Positions 31,701 through 41,353 of a stretch of 64,000 nucleotides of DNA are shown piece by piece (the stretch's first letter is position 1; every line of letters begins with the position of its first letter). Source of the DNA: Thalassomonas haliotis. GTDB lineage: Bacteria > Pseudomonadota > Gammaproteobacteria > Enterobacterales > Alteromonadaceae. The position numbers were made by a program, and so were the translations under genes. Under the pieces are notes generated by a model that was given only the letters and a program-made list of their open reading frames with translations, was not told the DNA's origin and did not search any database. The stretch covers positions 3,534,001 through 3,598,000 of the forward strand of contig NZ_CP059693.1 of the NCBI RefSeq assembly GCF_028657945.1. Direction: 5' to 3'.

Positions 31701-33049
31701 GACAGCTTGTCACTGAGCTCACCAATTTCATCCCGCCTGCCAATGGATAAATCCACCTTGGCGCTGCAATCGTACCCGGTTATGCTGTCACTCAGGGCGT
31801 GCAACGGTGCCAGCAGTTTACGGGCACCATAGCTCACCGCCGCCAACACCAGCATGATCCAGGCTAACATCAGAAAGAATCCCTGCTGCTGTATCCAGTT
31901 GACCGCCTGGTAACCGTAATAAGGAGATCTGAGTAAGAAATTAAGGTGCCCGACAATACCTAAATCAGCTAAAGAGACCCGGCTGTAATAAGCCAGATCG
32001 GTCGTTACCTGACTTTCGCCGCCCGCTCCTGTAGCCAAATTCAGCTGTCGTATTTTCTGAAACAGCAGATGTTTATCCATAACAGCCCGTAGCTGGGGAA
32101 ATTCATCCTGCAAGCGGTAGCCATCCGGCCTAAAGCTTAATGAATCAACGGACTGTGCATAATAAAGATAATCACCGTCGGCATTGGCCAGATAAAAATC
32201 CAACCCCGCCAGGGGACCATCAATCAGGACTTGCATATAGGCATTAAAATCAAGTTCAAGTAATATCAGGCCCTGCAATACTTCTTTATCCCCGGTGCTG
32301 CCCGAGATCTGGCCTTGACTGTCATATCTGGGTAAGAGTACTTTCATCACCACTTTGGGCGGCCTGATTCCCTCTTTTTTCTGCCGCTTCAGGGCTATCT
32401 GGGAAAAATATGCCTGGCGTCCCCGGAAAACATCGGCCTCAGTTCCCTGATAAAACAACAATTCATGCTCGGAGATAAAATTTAACCCTAACGTTTGTGG
32501 CGATAGAGTTGACTTAACAACTTCATCCCCCTGGCGTGTCAGGCTCACTTTTTCCGTGATAACCTCCGCCACTTGAAAATAGCTGACTTTATGATAAATG
32601 CGGCTGCGCATTAATAACACACGGAACATGTGCTCCATTTTATCCGCAACACCTGCGGTTAATGGCCTTGTACCGGACATTTCCTGAAGCGGATATTTTC
32701 CTGGCAAAGCTTCATTTCCCTGGCTTTTTTCTGCCTGGCTTTCCTCTGCCAGGGTAAGGCCGTTATCGAGCATAAGCACATCCGCACGGGCATTATAATA
32801 AAAATCCCGTAAGACAGGCGTCACCAGCTGACTACGCTGTTCCAGTGCTTTTAATTTTTGTTCCTGCTGAAGTTGATTGGTTTGCTGATATAAAAATCCG
32901 CCAATACCAAGCAAAGCCAGCAGGCTAAACAGCACCGCCGCCAAGACAATTTTAACCAGCAAAGATTGCCCCCCATAACGCCTTATTTTCGAGATAATAT
33001 CCTGTCCGCTATTTTTCCCGGCCATGCCTGCGGTAAGAGGTTCATTCAT
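28727..33049 (-). CDS. Membrane hybrid histidine kinase (HAMP-PAS-PAS-HisKA-HATPase-REC-REC-HPt)
   Basis: About 1440 residues. A transmembrane helix near residues 30-50 and a second near 390-410 bracket a large periplasmic sensor of Cache-like size. HAMP follows, then two PAS domains (second ending GTNIDVSEQ), HisKA with [12 protein letters not shown], HATPase with [12 protein letters not shown], two receivers ([20 protein letters not shown]) and a terminal HPt ([14 protein letters not shown]). The layout is that of BarA/TorS-type phosphorelay kinases. The ATG at 33049 is chosen because GGAGG sits five bases upstream; the frame from 33136 has 29 further residues without a good site. Signal unknown. 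Confidence 0.9.
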   Translation of the reverse strand: MNEPLTAGMAGKNSGQDIISKIRRYGGQSLLVKIVLAAVLFSLLALLGIGGFLYQQTNQLQQEQKLKALEQRSQLVTPVLRDFYYNARADVLMLDNGLTLAEESQAEKSQGNEALPGKYPLQEMSGTRPLTAGVADKMEHMFRVLLMRSRIYHKVSYFQVAEVITEKVSLTRQGDEVVKSTLSPQTLGLNFISEHELLFYQGTEADVFRGRQAYFSQIALKRQKKEGIRPPKVVMKVLLPRYDSQGQISGSTGDKEVLQGLILLELDFNAYMQVLIDGPLAGLDFYLANADGDYLYYAQSVDSLSFRPDGYRLQDEFPQLRAVMDKHLLFQKIRQLNLATGAGGESQVTTDLAYYSRVSLADLGIVGHLNFLLRSPYYGYQAVNWIQQQGFFLMLAWIMLVLAAVSYGARKLLAPLHALSDSITGYDCSAKVDLSIGRRDEIGELSDKLSRVFSAFNNKLSVQQKALNKAKDFSAGLQGVLDSIADAVVNLNPEGKILSFNQAAQRMFGYQEEEVKGKSIRVLMLDSKSRQGANAVLDYLRSGINCVGGKGEELTGLRHDGDDFPMYLVLTEVMTREGKLYTAMIRDVTANKLMEEERIQVLKKTKELAWRLDFALAAPGIGVWDYHVLSGKVTWDERMYHLYGVEANSGLDPANLWKSRMHPDDLEAVEAKVAVTVETGKALNTTFRILLPGGIIKYIEVHAKAMSDGYGGIIRLVGTNIDVSEQQNLQNLKQEALELAEESLRLKSEFLASMSHEIRTPMNGVLGMLGLLEHTQLSKQQQHYIELASSSAQSLLSLINDILDFSKIEAGKLELEIIDFDLRTLLGNFAESMAVRSQENNTELILDVSGLESYMVKGDPGRIRQILSNLVGNAIKFTSEGEIVIKASLAEADQPQSLVLHCSVTDTGIGIPKDKVGQLFDSFTQVDSSTTRKYGGTGLGLAIVKQLCQLMQGDIRVSSELGQGSTFSFDILVRVSEQKKVMMPSIDIKGTRILIVDDNSTNLEVLKTQLEQWGAKVTQAKSGYEALALVEQTPANFFRVAILDMQMPGMDGATLGAKIHNHSNSRETKLIMMTSMGERGDASYFAELGFCAYFPKPATTSDLFDALTVVVEGKEALELAQPLVTTHHLKSLKRNSSQGNIAADARILLVEDNQINQTVVQGILANLGLQADVANNGLEAIAKLNASKSDHLYQVIFMDCQMPEMDGYEATRKIRHGAGGEVYLHVPVIAMTANAMKGDKEKCLAAGMSDYTTKPVDGDIIEQKLAYWLTEERKLDINQYLTAGKVIATQVTAEEEKAERQALKSAPKKAPPKESAAALPHSDSVFKDEPQDEIWDKEGFMKRIRNNEEIARTLVNMFLEEMPEVIESLYLAIAEKNFADVASFAHKMNGTMKNIGGISSSKIVAKMEEVAKAGDIKQLNEMQPQLSSEFDKFMTVLNQY

Positions 33050-33213
33050 TTGTACCTCCACACCAAACGGGCTTGGCAAGCCAGAGCGCTGCCGGGGCAG
33101 TTTCATCGGTTGTGACCGAAAAAGTTCGCTTTCCAAACAGAGTTACCATCACAGTCATCCAAAGTTGTCCGTTGCTTTTTGTAAATCTCAGGTTCTTTAA
33201 CTGCTTTCTTGTG

Positions 33214-35811
33214 CTAGCGCATCAAAAAATCCGCCAACTCTTTAGAGTTAAACGGTTTTCTTAATACCGGGTATTGCCACTTCCTGTCTTCATGGCTGAT
33301 ATAACCACTGATGGAATAAATCTTGATTTCGGGAAATTTTGCCTTGACCAAGTTTACCGCTTCACGGCCCGATAAATCAGGTAAGATCATATCGGTAATA
33401 AAAATATCGTAATCCTGAGTACTTGCCAGGTGTGCCAGCAACTCTTTCTTATTATTGGCATAAGTGGTAAATGCCCCTTCACTTTCAAGATATAAGGCAA
33501 TAAATTCACTGATACTGACTTCGTCATCAAGGATCAGGACATTTTTATCCTTGATATTCAATCCCGGCAACAGTGCGGTATACTCCTGTGGCTGTGCTTC
33601 CTCCAGCTGGCAGTTGAAGATCAGGGTAAAATGCGCCCCTCCCAGTTCACATTTGCCGGCCACCTGGATCAGACCATTATGCTTATACATAGTGCTGTAA
33701 ACATTGGCCAGGCCGATACCATTGCCTTTATTGATGGACTTGCTACTGAAAAAGGGATCAAATATCTTGGAGATATTTTCCGGCGCTATGCCTGTGCCGC
33801 TGTCTTTGACATGAATTTCCAGCTGTTTGTCCTGATTTAATAACACAGAAAGTTCAATTTGCCCCCCCTGCCCGGTTTCCTTAATGGCATCCTGGGCATT
33901 TAAGACGATATTGAGCAAGATATTAATGAATTCCCCCTGCGGAAAGTGGATCAGGCAATGCACAGGGGCAAAGGCAAAGCTTAACTCAATAGAGCCGGGT
34001 AACAGCTGCTTAAACAGGTACCTGTTTTCCTTGATCTCGCGAATAGGATCAAATTCCACCACTTTAACCGGGGGTTTGCGGGTAAACGCCAGTAAACGCT
34101 CGGTGACACTTTTCCCTTTATCTATGGCATTTTTCACCCGGTCAATGTAGCCGGAAATTTCCCGTTCGCCCTGGGCAAATTTAAGCTCCAACATTTCAAT
34201 GGCCCCCAGGGCAACCCCGAGGACATTATTGATATCATGGGAAACATTGCCAAAAGTATTGCCCAGTAAGGCTAAACGGTTACTGATGATCTGTTGCTGC
34301 TCTTTGCGAAAATCATCGGTGACATTTTCCACGATCCAGATATAAACCCCTTCCTGTGCTTCATAGGTCACGCACAAATCAAAAACGCTGTTAAACTTGT
34401 CAAAGCTGATATGATTTCTTTTGATCTGTCCTTTTAATTTGGTGGTTTTTTTCAGCGCCAGGTAGTCGGTAATACTAAAGTTAATGTAATTAAACAGGGT
34501 CGATTTTTCACTGTCTCCCTGGGGCGACAAGTCCTGATAAACGACATTATCGTTATCATCAATAAAAAATATCGGCACCTTAATGGTATAATTGACCATC
34601 GCCAGCAGCTTAAGCTTTTCAAACACTTCCTCGGTACGGGTAATATCCCTGAACAAGCCAAAAATGGAAATCACCTTGCCCTGATGATCCAGTTCAACTT
34701 CCCCTATGGTTTCAATTTTTACTTTTTGTCCCGAAGGACGTTTAATACATGCCTTAAAATAAAAGCCCTTAGCGCTGCTCACGGCGCTTAAAAGGTGTTT
34801 TTTCAGCACGCCCCGCTGCGATGGCACAAAAAAATGTGCACTTTCTTCAATGCTGGGCCGATGACCCGAAGGGCGGATGCCAAAAATTTTAAAAACCCCC
34901 GACGACCAGAAAAACTTCTCATCGCCGGGACTAAACCGCCAGTGCCCGCAAATACTCAAGTGCTCTACCAGACCTAAATAACGCTGTTGCCCGGGACCGG
35001 GCAACAGCAGCTCCTGGCTGACATCCTCCATCATCCCCACCAGGCGGCACACTTGCTGCTTTTCCCTGTGCAGGGCATTGTCTTGCTGGGCATTGTCTTG
35101 CTGGACTTTCGCCTGAATATTGACCCACTTTTCCTGCCCGTTATTATCCACCAGTTTAAGGCTGAAATTCACCCGGGTGCGCTTGCCTGAAGTTGCCAGT
35201 GCCAGTTGCTGGTTAAACAGGGTGACATCGGTTTTATTGATATGTTTTTCCCAGAAAGAGACAGGCCCGGTAAACGCCCGGTTTTCATAACCGAGTAATG
35301 CCATAAAACGGGAAGAATAATAAACCGCTTCTTTATCCGTTTGCCATTCCCAGTACGCCTGTTCATGTTCCTGAGGGAGACTGGAGCGATTATCGGCCGA
35401 ATGGCTGAGTCCGGAGTTATCCTGCGCCGGGGAGAGAAAAACAAAGACCTGGCTGGCAATTGTTTGACAGCGCACCTCCATCAAATGTTTTCGTCCATCT
35501 TTTCCCTGCAAAGCCCAGCAAACAGAGGCGTTTTTTTCATCTTCCCGGGCGCTGTGCCCAGGGGCATTATCCGGACGATCACCTGAAAGCTTAATGCTGC
35601 TGGTTTCTGCGCCAGTGTTTTTTACCCCGGACAAATCATCTCCCGGATAGGCCGGCAGCAATACCTGCACCGTCATACCGATTAACTCATGCGCCCGGTA
35701 ACCGCTTAATTTCACCAGGGCAGCATTAACCGAGACAAGCTCCAGCGAACTTCCCAGCGCAAATGCCGGAAAGGGGATATCCTGCAAACTAAGACCGGGC
35801 ACAGGTTTCAA
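33214..35811 (-). CDS. Multi-PAS hybrid histidine kinase, soluble
   Basis: An 865-residue protein without a clear transmembrane helix. PAS-like domains follow one another in the first 480 residues (for example ALLGYENRAF and a PAC ending GLFRDITRTEE). The HisKA box reads GNVSHDINNVLGV, HATPase has KGNGIGLANVYSTMYKHNG, and a receiver closes the chain (FITDMILPDLSG). The HDINN-type H-box is like that of kinases with many PAS domains. The gene overlaps the upstream response regulator gene by 4 bp, so the two are likely partners. Confidence 0.87.
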   Translation of the reverse strand: MKPVPGLSLQDIPFPAFALGSSLELVSVNAALVKLSGYRAHELIGMTVQVLLPAYPGDDLSGVKNTGAETSSIKLSGDRPDNAPGHSAREDEKNASVCWALQGKDGRKHLMEVRCQTIASQVFVFLSPAQDNSGLSHSADNRSSLPQEHEQAYWEWQTDKEAVYYSSRFMALLGYENRAFTGPVSFWEKHINKTDVTLFNQQLALATSGKRTRVNFSLKLVDNNGQEKWVNIQAKVQQDNAQQDNALHREKQQVCRLVGMMEDVSQELLLPGPGQQRYLGLVEHLSICGHWRFSPGDEKFFWSSGVFKIFGIRPSGHRPSIEESAHFFVPSQRGVLKKHLLSAVSSAKGFYFKACIKRPSGQKVKIETIGEVELDHQGKVISIFGLFRDITRTEEVFEKLKLLAMVNYTIKVPIFFIDDNDNVVYQDLSPQGDSEKSTLFNYINFSITDYLALKKTTKLKGQIKRNHISFDKFNSVFDLCVTYEAQEGVYIWIVENVTDDFRKEQQQIISNRLALLGNTFGNVSHDINNVLGVALGAIEMLELKFAQGEREISGYIDRVKNAIDKGKSVTERLLAFTRKPPVKVVEFDPIREIKENRYLFKQLLPGSIELSFAFAPVHCLIHFPQGEFINILLNIVLNAQDAIKETGQGGQIELSVLLNQDKQLEIHVKDSGTGIAPENISKIFDPFFSSKSINKGNGIGLANVYSTMYKHNGLIQVAGKCELGGAHFTLIFNCQLEEAQPQEYTALLPGLNIKDKNVLILDDEVSISEFIALYLESEGAFTTYANNKKELLAHLASTQDYDIFITDMILPDLSGREAVNLVKAKFPEIKIYSISGYISHEDRKWQYPVLRKPFNSKELADFLMR

Positions 35812-36968
35812 AACAATGCATCCTCATCATCGGGTTCATCAAGCAAATGTCCGGTATTAAGGGCTTGCAGCTTATCGACACTGGCCAATGCCTGGTCCAG
35901 CAAATGGCTTATCTCCATAAAATTAATATCATCCTGGGTATGCTTTTTCAGGGCACTGTGCACCAGCTTGGTCAGATAGCTTTCCTGCTCTTCGTTTAAG
36001 TCCAGGACATGGAAACTCATACCTATGTTTTGCACGATTTCCGCCATAACCTCCTGCTGATGCAATTTAGAAATCCCCAACATTTTCTTGGTTTTAAAGA
36101 CCGCTTCCTGGATCTGTTGCTCCACCTGCAACAAAGAGCTCTTATAAGTAATAAACTCCATTCTCGCCCCGATACATTCAATAACAGATGCCAGAGCATC
36201 AATATAAATATCGGTATCGATGTGACCATCTTCGAGATTAAGGATAAGAATAGACACTAAACTATGGTTGAAAATGGTTCTGGGACCAAAGCGGTATAAG
36301 CGGGGTTTGGCCTTTAAAATTTCCATCACTTCCACTTCCACCGGAGAGCAGCATCCTTTTTGTGAATGGTAAAAGATCGCACTTTCATTTAACGGATAGA
36401 AAGCCAGACAGCCGTGTAAATTCATGTTGTAAAAATAATGAAAGACTTCATCACGGATCTTTTCATAAGTATCACAATGGTTCAAACGCGAGCTTAACTG
36501 CATACAGGCACCGTATTTAGCTGCCTGTGCCATAGAGATATTGATCACTTTATCTTTAGAATGCAGTTCGGCTTCGAAATCTTTGATCTTATCCTGATAA
36601 GCAACAAGCTTGGTCAGTTTATTACTGAGCGACAGTAAAGAGATAGGTTTACAAAGAAAATCGTCGGCGCCGCATTCTAGGCCGGCCAAAATAGCCTCTT
36701 CCGTTGCCATGCCCGAATATAAAACAAAAGATTTGACCCGGGTTGCCCCGCTCGTTTGTTGCTTTATCCAACTGGAGCCTTTTTCATCACCGGTATGCTC
36801 ATCCACCAAAGCAATATCAAAAGGCGATAAATCACTGAGCAGCATTTCTGCCATGGAGAAGTTATAGGCACATTTGACCGCAAAGTCTGCTTCTAGGGCT
36901 TCGGTCAATAACTCCAGGTACTCTCTGTCATCATCAATTATTAATACTCTAGGTTGCGACATAGTCAT
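35808..36968 (-). CDS. Response regulator with uncharacterised C-terminal domain
   Basis: A 386-residue protein. The receiver has its Asp pair in IIDDD and phosphoacceptor Asp56 in ALVDEHTG, with the lysine in LCKPISL. A coiled stretch follows, then about 150 residues that look like a GAF-type or related sensory fold (LHGCLAFYPLNESAIFYHS), then a helical end. No DNA-binding or enzyme motif is visible. The last residues, DDEDALF, resemble the tails of CheD and the MCP-CheZ-like protein in this cluster. AGGAAG stands four bases before the chosen ATG. Confidence 0.75.
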   Translation of the reverse strand: MTMSQPRVLIIDDDREYLELLTEALEADFAVKCAYNFSMAEMLLSDLSPFDIALVDEHTGDEKGSSWIKQQTSGATRVKSFVLYSGMATEEAILAGLECGADDFLCKPISLLSLSNKLTKLVAYQDKIKDFEAELHSKDKVINISMAQAAKYGACMQLSSRLNHCDTYEKIRDEVFHYFYNMNLHGCLAFYPLNESAIFYHSQKGCCSPVEVEVMEILKAKPRLYRFGPRTIFNHSLVSILILNLEDGHIDTDIYIDALASVIECIGARMEFITYKSSLLQVEQQIQEAVFKTKKMLGISKLHQQEVMAEIVQNIGMSFHVLDLNEEQESYLTKLVHSALKKHTQDDINFMEISHLLDQALASVDKLQALNTGHLLDEPDDEDALF

Positions 36969-37001
36969 TCTACTTCCTGTGCGTTATTGATAACAGCAGG
37001 G

Positions 37002-37928
37002 TCACCATACGTTAGTTGTTTTCTGAAACAACACACATTGCATTCGCCCGCGGCGTTTTGCCTGATACAAGGCCTGATCCGCCTGCTCTATCAGGGCCAG
37101 GGGATTCTTTGCCCCCAGCGTATTGCTGGAGATGCCGATACTGACAGTCACCCAGGGAGCAATATCAGAGAACTCATGTACTATCTCCGCTTGGTTAAGT
37201 GCGGCAATAATGTTCCGGCCCCGGCTTCTCGCCTGTGACAACGAAGTAGCAGGCAACAGCATAACAAACTCTTCCCCCCCATACCTGGCCAGCAGCTCTT
37301 CGCCTTTTAGTAGCGTCCCGGTTAAGACCGTTGCAACCTGCCGCAGACATTGATCTCCCCGGGGATGGCCATAATGATCGTTATAGGCTTTGAAAAAATC
37401 GATATCGAGCATCAACAGGGATAACTCCTGCCTTTGCTTGATGTTCTGCTGCCAACTCTCTTGCAGCTCTCGCTCCAGTCCCCTGCGGTTAAGTACGTTT
37501 GTTAACGGGTCGATACAACTGAGCATTTCCAATTTTTTATTGGCCTCGTCCAGTTGCTGTTTCATTCTGGCAATACGCGCCATTGCTAAAATTTTTGCAT
37601 TTAAGATCTCTTCTTTTACCGGTTTGGTCAGATAATCATCGCCACCGGCTTCAATCCCCTCTGCCAGATAGCGGGCACTGTCATTGGCACTGAGAAAGAT
37701 AATCGGGATCCATTGGCTAAATTCTTTCCTCACCATACGGGTCAGGGTTAAACCGTCTACTTCCGGCATTTCGATGTCCATTAAAATCACATCAATCACC
37801 AGGCGTCTTAATTTATCCAGCGCAGCAACATGACCGTCAACCACTATCGGCTGATGTTCACTGGCCAATACCATGGCCCCGATCACATCTCGAATACATT
37901 TATTGTCATCAACCACTAATATGTTCAT
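37002..37928 (-). CDS. Response regulator diguanylate cyclase (REC-GGDEF)
   Basis: A 308-residue PleD/WspR-like protein. The receiver has Asp51 in LMDIEMPEVDG, and the GGDEF domain has MLDIDFFKAYNDHYGH and the active site RYGGEEFV. No RxxD inhibitory site precedes it (the position reads KGEE), so product feedback may be missing, unlike the other cyclase in the cluster. It is predicted to make cyclic-di-GMP when phosphorylated. Its place directly after the REC-PP2C gene recalls the HsbR/HsbA/HsbD pathway. Confidence 0.92.
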   Translation of the reverse strand: MNILVVDDNKCIRDVIGAMVLASEHQPIVVDGHVAALDKLRRLVIDVILMDIEMPEVDGLTLTRMVRKEFSQWIPIIFLSANDSARYLAEGIEAGGDDYLTKPVKEEILNAKILAMARIARMKQQLDEANKKLEMLSCIDPLTNVLNRRGLERELQESWQQNIKQRQELSLLMLDIDFFKAYNDHYGHPRGDQCLRQVATVLTGTLLKGEELLARYGGEEFVMLLPATSLSQARSRGRNIIAALNQAEIVHEFSDIAPWVTVSIGISSNTLGAKNPLALIEQADQALYQAKRRGRMQCVLFQKTTNVW

Positions 37929-37994
37929 TGTTTTTGATAAACTCCAAATAATTGCGCCGGACTCTCCCTAAAATATCATCATCGCCCCCAAGCC

Positions 37995-39734
37995 TTATTT
38001 TGCCCAGACATAGGTGGCCTGCACCTTGTTGCCTTTATCGAGATATTCCAGTTTTTCACTTAATTGATGTACTAAATCTATGCCTCGCCCGCACAACATG
38101 ACCTTGTCTTCTCCTACTTGCTTAAGCTTGGTCTGTTGCTTATAAAAGCCTTCCAGGTCAAAACCCTCACCGTCATCAGCTATGCTGATGATCATTTTCC
38201 CGCCGCTGGTTAACGGGTGATAACTCAAACTGATGTCTATCCTGCCCGTGGCTAGGTTTTTCAGTCTCGATTCCCTGACCATAAAATAATGGGCAAAACC
38301 TGCTGCCGAGTTTTTCAGTTCGGAATTTAACCTTAAAATGCCATGATCCAGCGCATTGACATACAGCTCGGTTAAAATACTGTACATGTTATTCCAGTGT
38401 TCACCGTTACCTTCAATTTCCTGAATTTGTCCCATCGCCATAGGGACGGGATTAACCAATGCCAGGCGTTGTCCCGTCAGCGACAATTGCCACTTCCAGC
38501 TCGGCTCGGATTCCAGATATAAGTCATGCATTTCACTGACGGCCTGGCTGTGGGCACTTTCACCTGTTGTCAGGGCTTGTTCCCAGCCATCGCATGGAAC
38601 ATCGATCAGAGAGAGATCATCTTCCTGCGGTCTTCCCAAGCAGAATTCATTGACAGCATCGAAGACCTTACCGGGAATATCCCCCTGGTAAAAACCTTGT
38701 TTAGCGGCATATTCGAAACGCTTATTGCCATACATTTCCCCTTCATGGTTTCTTGCCTCCAGGATACCGTCACTGATCAGTACGACACGGTCATGCTCTT
38801 CAACACTAAACACCTGCAGCTGGGCATGCGCTAGCAAGCCCGGCATAACCCCTAAAGGAATATGGTTCGATTCGACCTTATGTTTGATTTTTCCTTCCTG
38901 ATTAAAAATATAGGCATCCGGTAGTCCGGCATTAAAAACATAGGCGGAACGTTCGTGGCTGGAAATCGTGACGCAACAAACACAGCAGAATAGATCTACC
39001 GGCAACAATTCATATAATTGCCGGTTAACCTGATCGATAATTTCCATCAGGGAAAAACCTTTCTTGGTCATCACCCTGAAAGTTTCCGAGAGGGGAATAG
39101 CCCCGATGGATGAGCGCAGGCCGTGGCCGGTAAAATCTCCCAGGAGCACATTAATATTGCCTCCCGGACATAAGGCCGTTAACTGGATATCACCACTGAA
39201 TAATGCCGCCGCCTGCTTGATGATACCGATACGGTCCAGGGCAAAGTTTCTTGCTTCGATCACCCCGGACATAATTTGTTCCGCCAGTTCAGCATCTTGT
39301 TGCTGCTCTTGCTGCAAGGTTTTCACTTGAGTATATAAATTACTGATACGCTGGATGGATTTTATCTTGGCCTTGAATACTTCCGGTGAAAAGGGCCGGG
39401 TTAAAATGCCGTCGCCACCCGCTTCAATTCCATCGACAAAGGCTTGATCTGAGTCTAAGCTGGTGATAAAAATCAAGGGAGCCAAACTGTTCGGTGAAAG
39501 ACTTTTAATGCGTTTGGCCGCTTCATAGCCATTCATCACCGGCATATTAATATCCATCAGCACCAAATCCGGTAAATGCTCAATATATAACGCGACAGCC
39601 CTGGCGCCGTCATGGCAGGTCAATACCCGATAATCTTCTTCAATGAGCAGGTTCTTCAATATTTTACACTGCATTTCAGAGTCATCGACCACCAGTGCCA
39701 ATTTGGCATCCGGATTTTCAACCATGGCATTCAT
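37995..39734 (-). CDS. Response regulator phosphatase-kinase (REC-PP2C-HATPase), HsbR-like
   Basis: A 579-residue protein. The N-terminal receiver has Asp61 in LMDINMPVMNG. A SpoIIE/RsbU-type PP2C phosphatase has GNINVLLGDFTGHG and later DRVVLISDGILEARN. A C-terminal RsbW-type HATPase carries LTELYVNALDHGIL and ISIADDGEGFDL. In P. aeruginosa HsbR the same three domains dephosphorylate or phosphorylate a STAS antagonist. Here the STAS gene lies three bases upstream, so this is almost surely its partner. The receiver suggests control by one of the kinases in the cluster. Confidence 0.9.
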   Translation of the reverse strand: MNAMVENPDAKLALVVDDSEMQCKILKNLLIEEDYRVLTCHDGARAVALYIEHLPDLVLMDINMPVMNGYEAAKRIKSLSPNSLAPLIFITSLDSDQAFVDGIEAGGDGILTRPFSPEVFKAKIKSIQRISNLYTQVKTLQQEQQQDAELAEQIMSGVIEARNFALDRIGIIKQAAALFSGDIQLTALCPGGNINVLLGDFTGHGLRSSIGAIPLSETFRVMTKKGFSLMEIIDQVNRQLYELLPVDLFCCVCCVTISSHERSAYVFNAGLPDAYIFNQEGKIKHKVESNHIPLGVMPGLLAHAQLQVFSVEEHDRVVLISDGILEARNHEGEMYGNKRFEYAAKQGFYQGDIPGKVFDAVNEFCLGRPQEDDLSLIDVPCDGWEQALTTGESAHSQAVSEMHDLYLESEPSWKWQLSLTGQRLALVNPVPMAMGQIQEIEGNGEHWNNMYSILTELYVNALDHGILRLNSELKNSAAGFAHYFMVRESRLKNLATGRIDISLSYHPLTSGGKMIISIADDGEGFDLEGFYKQQTKLKQVGEDKVMLCGRGIDLVHQLSEKLEYLDKGNKVQATYVWAK

Positions 39735-39737
39735 GTT

Positions 39738-40046
39738 TTAGAGCTCTATGGTCAACAAGCGATGAAACTGGGCAATCTCAAGGATTTTATTCACGGTTTC
39801 ATTGGGTTTATTAATGACCACCTTACCGGAGATTTTATCGGCATGATCCTTAAGCAACAAGATCATACCCAGCGCCGAACTGTCCATATAACTGGTTTTA
39901 TCCAGTTTGAGGGTAAAAACCGTACCATTGGTATCGCAATCGGCGTAAGATTCCCTGAACTTCTGATGTAGTGAAAAATCAAACCTGTCTTCAATCGCGA
40001 TAGAAACATTTTGATTATCTGCTGAAACAATTTTTTCAATCGACAT
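39738..40046 (-). CDS. STAS-domain anti-sigma factor antagonist, HsbA-like
   Basis: A 102-residue single STAS domain. The motif YMDSSALGMILLL contains the usual phosphorylatable serine (Ser56 or Ser57). Such proteins switch partners according to phosphorylation by an RsbW-type kinase and dephosphorylation by a PP2C phosphatase. Both activities are fused in the next gene, three bases downstream. The target could be an anti-sigma factor such as FlgM or the nearby cyclase, as reported for HsbA; nothing here decides which. Confidence 0.92.
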   Translation of the reverse strand: MSIEKIVSADNQNVSIAIEDRFDFSLHQKFRESYADCDTNGTVFTLKLDKTSYMDSSALGMILLLKDHADKISGKVVINKPNETVNKILEIAQFHRLLTIEL

Positions 40047-40096
40047 AAAAACTCCCTGCCTTACCTGATATAGCTAACTCAAAAAGTTAGCACTCG

Positions 40097-41353
40097 TTAA
40101 AATAAATCAATGGCCCCTTCCTCCATTGATTCCTGCTCGACGGTGCGGTGTTCGCCCGCAGATTTCGTTTGCTCAAACACCTGCTGACAACATAGCTGTA
40201 ATTTTCTTAACTGGCTGTCAATATTATGCTCATCCTGCAGCTCCACTTGCGCCATTTCCCCGGCAATGTCTTTTAAACTATTGAGGTTGCTGGTAACTGA
40301 CTCGAGGATCTGACGGGTTAAGTCTTCAAATTGCAAAGATCGTATGCCGACAGAAACCCTTTCATTGAGCTGGGGCGAAAGCAACGCCAGTTCCTCGACG
40401 GTATCATGGGTCTGCCGGCTGACTTTTTCTGCCTGCACCATCATATCCTTTACTCTTTCTTTGGCTTCCAGGGTTGAACTCATATCGGCAGAGGCGATCA
40501 CTTCAACCGAATCCTTGAGCTTGCCGATAATCCCCTGCACCTGGTTAATGGACTGGCGGATGTTGTTATTTAACTCACTGGAATTAAGGGAAAGTGACCT
40601 GACTTCATTGGCCACGACCGCAAAGCCCCTGCCGGCTTCACCGGCACGCGCCGCTTCGATAGCGGCATTTAACGCCAGCAGATTAGTCTGACTCGCCAGG
40701 TTTTCCACCTGACCGAGGAAATTAAATACCTGCTCAAACTGCGTAACCATTTCATCGATAAAATACATGGTTTCCACGCTCTGCTTACTGGTTTTAACGA
40801 TCACCTCGACAAAGTCATCCAGTACCTGGCGCGAATTATCAATAAAGGCTTCAAGCACATTGACCTGATCGCCGTCGGGAGCATTCTTGGTGTCGACAAT
40901 TTCATTAAACAAACGCTGCTGCTCTTCACTGATTTCCTGTAATCCCTTAAAGCTGCCGGAGACACCTAAAACGGCATCGCTGAGCACAGTGCTGGTACGC
41001 CGGACTTCATTGTCGATAACCTCCACTTCCTGCAGCAGTGATTTATTCAAATCCGTCAGCACCGACTGTATTTTTACCTGCTCACTTGACTGCTGCACCG
41101 TTTGCTCTTGCTGCTCTTGTTCACCACCTTCCATCCCCTGTTCAAGCGGCTCGGGGGATAAGACTTTTTGCAGCAAACTATTGCGCAATATCATAACAAA
41201 CAGCGTTAACAAACTAATTAACAAAAAAATATCAAGAAAGACCTGCTCAATAAAAAACACATTGAGCAAAGCAATCGCCACACAGAAGATCCCCAGAGCA
41301 GATAAAGATAAACTTGAGCACAGCGCTTGAGGCAACAGCTTATTCAATAACAT
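40097..41353 (-). CDS. Membrane MCP-like receptor with CheZ-like DxxxQ C-terminus
   Basis: A 418-residue protein. Two adjacent transmembrane helices (about 14-34 and 38-57) leave almost no periplasmic loop. A coiled cytoplasmic part holds the chemoreceptor hairpin tip [19 protein letters not shown]. Past it, residues 339-349 read [11 protein letters not shown], with Asp344 and Gln348 spaced as the catalytic pair of CheZ (QDFQDLTGQ in E. coli). The chain ends in an acidic tail AIDLF, where CheZ ends in a CheY-binding LGF. No CheR-docking pentapeptide is present. It may be a receptor with a built-in CheY-P phosphatase; this is inference. It overlaps cheB by 14 bp. Confidence 0.8.
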   Translation of the reverse strand: MLLNKLLPQALCSSLSLSALGIFCVAIALLNVFFIEQVFLDIFLLISLLTLFVMILRNSLLQKVLSPEPLEQGMEGGEQEQQEQTVQQSSEQVKIQSVLTDLNKSLLQEVEVIDNEVRRTSTVLSDAVLGVSGSFKGLQEISEEQQRLFNEIVDTKNAPDGDQVNVLEAFIDNSRQVLDDFVEVIVKTSKQSVETMYFIDEMVTQFEQVFNFLGQVENLASQTNLLALNAAIEAARAGEAGRGFAVVANEVRSLSLNSSELNNNIRQSINQVQGIIGKLKDSVEVIASADMSSTLEAKERVKDMMVQAEKVSRQTHDTVEELALLSPQLNERVSVGIRSLQFEDLTRQILESVTSNLNSLKDIAGEMAQVELQDEHNIDSQLRKLQLCCQQVFEQTKSAGEHRTVEQESMEEGAIDLF

